DNA from: an uncultured Mycoplasmatota bacterium
GTDB taxonomy: Bacteria > Bacillota_I > Bacilli_A > RF39 > UBA660
Direction of reading: 5' to 3'
Assembly: GCA_900554305.1 (NCBI GenBank)
Contig: USGV01000018.1
Location: 1-9,683 of the forward strand
Length of the DNA: 9,683 nucleotides
In this document: positions 5,886-9,683 of the stretch, one piece after another
How the letters are laid out: each line of letters starts with the position of its first letter
Numbering within the stretch: the first letter of the stretch is position 1
Program-made: the position numbers and the translations under genes
The notes under the pieces: model-generated
Database searches by the model: none
Seen by the model: the letters and a program-made list of their open reading frames with translations, nothing else
Told to the model about the DNA's origin: nothing

Positions 5886-8835
5886 CGTTATCCTCCTTTT
5901 CTTTCAAATATTTAATTCTTTGTACAATAACTTGATATTGATTAAGTCTTTTTTCAACTGTACCACGAACTTTCAACAAATCTCCTTTTTCTATACCTTC
6001 ATATAAACGATATACTTTAGGAAACAAAGTAAAATCCATAGTACCAGTTTCATCACTACCAGTAATAAAAGCCATCTTATCACCTTTTTTAGTATTAATA
6101 ACTTTAATCTTATCTACTAAAATTAAACAATCTATTCTCTTAGAAAAATAATTAGATATTTCATTTAAAGATACGGTATATGGATTATCTTTCTTATACA
6201 TTAATGTAGGATGACTAGATAAATAAAAACCAAAAACTTCTTTTTCTTTATCTAATAAATAACTATCTTCATATTCCCTCTGTTCCTCAATATCAGGTTG
6301 CATAACCAATGATGGATCTATATCTTTCGTAAGTTCTGCATAATTAAATAAACTATCCAAATTATAAATTAGAGTTGCAATATTATAAGAAAACTCATGA
6401 AAAACATCAGCATAAATCAATGTTTCTAAATTTTTCTTTCCAACACCAGCAATATAAAGTCGACTAAAAGCATCATAAATACTTACAAACTCGCCCTCTT
6501 CTCTTGCTTTCATAATACTATTCGCAACAACGATACCAATAGACTTAATATTAGAAATTGGATAAACTATTCGCCCATCTTTTACAATATATCTAGTATC
6601 GCTCAAATTAATAGAAGGTTTTAAGATTTGTAATCCATTAGCACGAGCTTCCATAATATATTCATGAGTCTTTGTTTCGCTACCAATAACATTAGTTAAA
6701 AGATTAGCAAAGAATATTGTTTTATAATGACTCTTTAAATAAGCCATTTTATAAGCAATCAATGAATAAGCAACAGAATGAGAACGGTTAAATCCATATC
6801 CAGCAAAATTAAGTATCAAATCGAATATCTTTTTAGACACTTCATAATTATGACCACGCTCTAAACTCTTATGAATAAACTTTTCTTCCTCATTCTTTAA
6901 TAAATCTACTTTCTTTTTACTCATAGCACGACGTAAAACATCAGCTTCACCTAAACTATATCCAGCAAAACTACTAGCTACTTGCATAATTTGTTCTTGA
7001 TAAATAATAATACCATAAGTATTTTTTAAAATTGGTTCTAAACAAGAATCTAAATATGTAATTTCCTCTTCTCCATGTTTTCTACGAATATAAGAATCAA
7101 TATTAACAGCTGGACCTGGACGAAATAAAGCAATCGCCGCAAATATATCTTCAAATTGATTAGGACGTAAATTACGTAAAAAGTTACGCATTCCTACAGA
7201 CTCAAACTGGAAGATTCCACTTGTATTTGCCACTTCAAAAATATAAAGTGCATCCTTATCATCTAATGGAATTTGATTAAAATTAATTTTTTCTCCTAAA
7301 GTATTTTCTATATCTTTTAAAATATTATGAATAATAGTCAAATTCTTAAGACCTAAAAAATCCATTTTTAAAAGTCCCAAATCTTCTAAATACTCCATAG
7401 AATAACTTGTTAAATACATACCTTCACTAACTGTTAAAGGTAAAACTTCATCCAAATCTTTTTGACACATAACAATACCAGCAGCATGAGACGAAGTATG
7501 TCTTGGAAACCCTTCCAATTTTAAAGCTACTTTAAACATCTTAGTAAGTAATAAATCACTATCTATTCTAGCTTTAAACGCAGCGTTATTATTATAAAAA
7601 TCGCTTAATTTATCTTTCGTGAATGTAGGAATAAATTTATTTAAACCATCCACTTTATAAGTAGGAATATTTAAAACACGACTAACATCACGAATAACTT
7701 GCTTAGCTCCCATAGTACCAAAAGTTACAATACCAGCCACTCTCTTTTTACCATATTTAGAAACAACATACTCTATAACTTCATCCCTTTTATCATCAGG
7801 AAAATCAGTATCAATATCAGGCATAGTCTTACGCTCTGGATTTAAGAAACGTTCAAACAACAAGTCATACTTTAATGGATCAATTTCTGTAATACCAAGA
7901 CAATAAGAAACTAAAGAACCTGCAGCACTACCTCTTCCTGGCCCAACTAAAATATCATGTTGTTTTGCATATTTAATAAAATCATATACCACTAAAAAAT
8001 AATTAGAAAATCCCATTTCATCTATAATCTTTAATTCATAACTAAGACGATTACGATAAGTATCATTAACTTCACCATTAAGTCTACGATTTAATCCTAC
8101 CTTCGCAAGCTCAAATAAATATTTACTAGCATTATCACATTCATAAATAGGAAGTAAAAGTTCAGGGTTTGGAAATTCCAAATTACAGGCATCACTAATT
8201 CTCATAGTATTTAAAAGACCAATATTATCAGTACGTTCTAATAAGTTAGGAATTTCTAATTCATGATTTAAAATATCGTACCCCACTTCATCACTAACAG
8301 TCTTCCCATCACGTATTTTATATAAATAAGTAAGATAATCACTATCCTCTTTATGTAAATATAAAGAAAGAGGAAAAAACACTACATTTTTAGTATCTAA
8401 TAAAACTCCTTTTTCTTCGAGCTTACTAGAATATCCTAAATACAAATCAGAATAAATTTCTTTAGCTAAAGAATACTTACTTCGACTCTCAAAAGGTAAT
8501 ACACTAATAACATCCGAAGAAAAAGACTTTAACTCATCTACTGTTACTTTTCTTTCATTTTGAATAGTAGATAATTTAATTAAATTTTGATATCCCTTGT
8601 AATTTTTACAATATAAAACAACCACAAAATCTTCTAAAGTAATAGTAAGACCAATAATAGGTTTTATATTTTCTTTTTGACACTTCTTAATAAATTCCAT
8701 CACTCCATACATAGAATCATCACTAAGTGCCATACTAGAGATTTTATGATGTACTGCAAAAGAAACTAAATCATCAATTGTTAACATACTAGAAAGTAAT
8801 GAATAATTACTTTTATTATATAATGGTATATACAT
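5869..8835 (-). CDS. dnaE: DNA polymerase III alpha subunit, DnaE type (short form)
   Basis: C-family replicative polymerase, 988 aa. In low-GC Firmicutes DnaE usually works beside PolC in primer extension and lesion bypass. The ATG at 8835 was chosen because GAGGAGG (8848-8842) lies 6 nt upstream; an in-frame ATG 12 codons earlier (8871) lacks such a site. Residues 1-220 are a PHP domain in which the metal-binding pattern HxHS has become Y6-N-K8-S9 and the DH motif is D39-D40, so it is probably inactive. The palm shows GPGRGSAAGS (298-307), PDIDTD (339-344; catalytic D340 and D342) and the third aspartate D492 in MDFLGLKNL. NLDSLF (about 825-830) resembles a beta-clamp-binding motif. Residues 900-975 are an OB fold. 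It is roughly 130 residues shorter than the B. subtilis enzyme, with much of the loss in the PHP region. It overlaps lspA by 17 nt and heads the operon. Confidence 0.96.
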   Translation of the reverse strand: MYIPLYNKSNYSLLSSMLTIDDLVSFAVHHKISSMALSDDSMYGVMEFIKKCQKENIKPIIGLTITLEDFVVVLYCKNYKGYQNLIKLSTIQNERKVTVDELKSFSSDVISVLPFESRSKYSLAKEIYSDLYLGYSSKLEEKGVLLDTKNVVFFPLSLYLHKEDSDYLTYLYKIRDGKTVSDEVGYDILNHELEIPNLLERTDNIGLLNTMRISDACNLEFPNPELLLPIYECDNASKYLFELAKVGLNRRLNGEVNDTYRNRLSYELKIIDEMGFSNYFLVVYDFIKYAKQHDILVGPGRGSAAGSLVSYCLGITEIDPLKYDLLFERFLNPERKTMPDIDTDFPDDKRDEVIEYVVSKYGKKRVAGIVTFGTMGAKQVIRDVSRVLNIPTYKVDGLNKFIPTFTKDKLSDFYNNNAAFKARIDSDLLLTKMFKVALKLEGFPRHTSSHAAGIVMCQKDLDEVLPLTVSEGMYLTSYSMEYLEDLGLLKMDFLGLKNLTIIHNILKDIENTLGEKINFNQIPLDDKDALYIFEVANTSGIFQFESVGMRNFLRNLRPNQFEDIFAAIALFRPGPAVNIDSYIRRKHGEEEITYLDSCLEPILKNTYGIIIYQEQIMQVASSFAGYSLGEADVLRRAMSKKKVDLLKNEEEKFIHKSLERGHNYEVSKKIFDLILNFAGYGFNRSHSVAYSLIAYKMAYLKSHYKTIFFANLLTNVIGSETKTHEYIMEARANGLQILKPSINLSDTRYIVKDGRIVYPISNIKSIGIVVANSIMKAREEGEFVSIYDAFSRLYIAGVGKKNLETLIYADVFHEFSYNIATLIYNLDSLFNYAELTKDIDPSLVMQPDIEEQREYEDSYLLDKEKEVFGFYLSSHPTLMYKKDNPYTVSLNEISNYFSKRIDCLILVDKIKVINTKKGDKMAFITGSDETGTMDFTLFPKVYRLYEGIEKGDLLKVRGTVEKRLNQYQVIVQRIKYLKEKEDNDDKED

Positions 8836-8854
8836 ATAAAACCTCCTCACAATT

Positions 8855-8883
8855 ATTCTATCATAAAACATAAAAGATAAAAA
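8855..8883 (-). promoter_or_regulatory. Weak candidate promoter for dnaE-lspA-rluD
   Basis: Only about 45 nt separate the terminator from the dnaE ribosome-binding site, so a promoter should lie here. Two overlapping -10 candidates are visible on the minus strand: TATGAT (8865-8860), and TAGAAT (8860-8855) preceded by TGA (extended -10). The latter has TTTTTA (8883-8878) 17 nt upstream, a poor -35. Either would give a very short 5' leader. Choice of element is uncertain. Confidence 0.35.
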
Positions 8884-8893
8884 TCGAAAATAA

Positions 8894-8919
8894 AAAGAAC
8901 TATACTTTTATAGTTCTTT
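8894..8919 (-). terminator. Intrinsic terminator after the HTH-CYTH gene
   Basis: On the minus strand AAAGAACTATA (8919-8909), a 4-nt loop and TATAGTTCTTT (8904-8894) form a perfect 11-bp stem, with a T-rich run continuing to about 8887. The TAA stop of the HTH-CYTH gene (8910-8908) sits at the stem/loop boundary. The stem is AT-rich with only two G-C pairs, so efficiency is uncertain. It separates this gene from dnaE. Confidence 0.75.
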
Positions 8920-9683
8920 ATTTGGAATATGAAAAGAAAAATTTAAATACGCAGGCATTTTCTTTCCAAACTCTACAATATTATATTTTTCTATATTTTG
9001 TTCTACACATAATTCTTCATATTTATCATCCCAAGATAATTTATAAGAATCTTCTAAAGATAAGCCTAATTTTTGTAGATAGTATAAAATAACAGTTTTA
9101 GGATCTTTATCTAAACTTTTATTTTCAATTTCTATTGCTAAAGCAAAAGGATAAACATCCACAACAATTTCAACATCAGCATTAGAAAAGACATAACGAT
9201 AACGTTCATAACTTTCTACTAATTTTAATTTTAATACTCCTTCTAAAAGAAAAATTAAATTATCATATTCTTCTGGAAGAATAGATACCTCTACTTCTTT
9301 TTCGGTATTAACTTCATTAGCAGAGACTTTTCCCATTCGTTGTTTATAACTAATCATACATTTTTTGAATTCATTATTTTCAGTAATACGAACGCGAAAT
9401 CTAGCATCAATATCTTTAGAATAAAAACTATATTCTGGATTAGGATGATCATATTGTATTGTTTTTTCATAAAATTTACCTTTATATTCCAAATCAGAAA
9501 ATGTTTTCAAATACTCTACAATCTTTTGTTCTTCACTTAATGAATAATAATAACGAACTTCAGATTCAACATTATTTTTTTGTGTATAATTCTTTTCCTG
9601 TCTTTGTCCAGTAAGAAGTTCATAAGTAGAAATACCTAATATTTCTGCCAATAACGGAATCGTACTAAGATCCGGCATATAAA
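8908..9683 (-). CDS. XRE-type HTH / CYTH-domain fusion protein (5' end outside window)
   Basis: The reading frame is open to the window edge, so the true start lies beyond 9683. The first ATG (9678) falls inside a helix-turn-helix and is not the start. Numbering from that Met, residues 1-24 (PDLSTIPLLAEILGIS, then ELLTG) match the last helices of Cro/C1-type XRE regulators. After a short linker, residues 38-230 look like a CYTH domain (CyaB / thiamine-triphosphatase superfamily, which bind triphosphates in a beta-tunnel). Visible elements are E38-x-E40-x-R42, R95 and R97, K112, E128 and E130, R159 and R161, D174, and E183 with E185. Nearly all tunnel residues are kept, but the signature ExExK carries Arg in place of Lys. 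The stop codon lies inside the downstream terminator stem. The protein could be a triphosphate-sensing repressor or a DNA-tethered triphosphatase; the family assignment rests on motif recognition only. Confidence 0.75.
   Translation of the reverse strand, partial: YMPDLSTIPLLAEILGISTYELLTGQRQEKNYTQKNNVESEVRYYYSLSEEQKIVEYLKTFSDLEYKGKFYEKTIQYDHPNPEYSFYSKDIDARFRVRITENNEFKKCMISYKQRMGKVSANEVNTEKEVEVSILPEEYDNLIFLLEGVLKLKLVESYERYRYVFSNADVEIVVDVYPFALAIEIENKSLDKDPKTVILYYLQKLGLSLEDSYKLSWDDKYEELCVEQNIEKYNIVEFGKKMPAYLNFSFHIPNKEL

Noticed and set aside
8836..8871. Longer dnaE start adding 12 residues
   Set aside because: The strong GAGGAGG site at 8848-8842 lies inside the extension and fits the ATG at 8835; the added residues are not part of the PHP fold.
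9340..9540. Plus-strand open frame of 66 codons opposite the CYTH domain
   Set aside because: It is rich in Phe and Ile as expected for the complement of an A-rich coding strand; no start signal is seen.

Overview
The window is very AT-rich and densely packed, and every supported gene lies on the minus strand. It reads as a low-GC Bacillota genome, perhaps an uncultured gut Bacilli or Clostridia lineage. Shine-Dalgarno sites are strong (AGGAGG type), promoters are near-consensus sigma-A, and intrinsic terminators are short. TGA is a true stop (it ends lspA and the sensor kinase), which argues against the Mycoplasma code 4. The lineage is an inference from composition and gene families, not a measured placement.

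In the direction of transcription (right to left) the layout is as follows. (1) A 3' gene fragment (9683-8908) encodes the tail of an XRE-type helix-turn-helix fused to a CYTH (triphosphate-tunnel) domain, and ends in a perfect-stem terminator. (2) A tight operon, dnaE (8835-5869), lspA (5885-5352) and an rluD-type pseudouridine synthase (5395-4505), has 17-nt and 44-nt overlaps. (3) A 163-nt intergenic stretch holds a near-consensus promoter, a 17-codon leader ORF with its own ribosome-binding site, and a terminator hairpin placed directly against the ribosome-binding site of the next gene. This looks like an attenuator. (4) A divergent ANL-superfamily adenylating enzyme (4341-2380) ends in a terminator. 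(5) A separate promoter drives a two-gene phosphorelay: a 7TM histidine kinase (2307-862) and a TTG-started REC-Hpt protein (865-23), which together look like one hybrid kinase split by a reading-frame change.

The dnaE-lspA-rluD genes are housekeeping (lesion or lagging-strand polymerase, lipoprotein signal peptidase, rRNA modification). The ANL enzyme and the kinase/REC-Hpt pair look lineage-specific. They are adjacent but separately transcribed, so any functional link between them is only a guess. The phosphorelay has no DNA-binding output in the window, so its final regulator must lie elsewhere.

No gene-free stretch exceeds 300 bases; the largest is the 163-nt leader region. I saw no tRNA, rRNA, CRISPR array, insertion sequence or long repeat. 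The best candidates for something undescribed are the leader-ORF attenuator of the ANL gene, the HTH-CYTH fusion, and the frame-split hybrid kinase.
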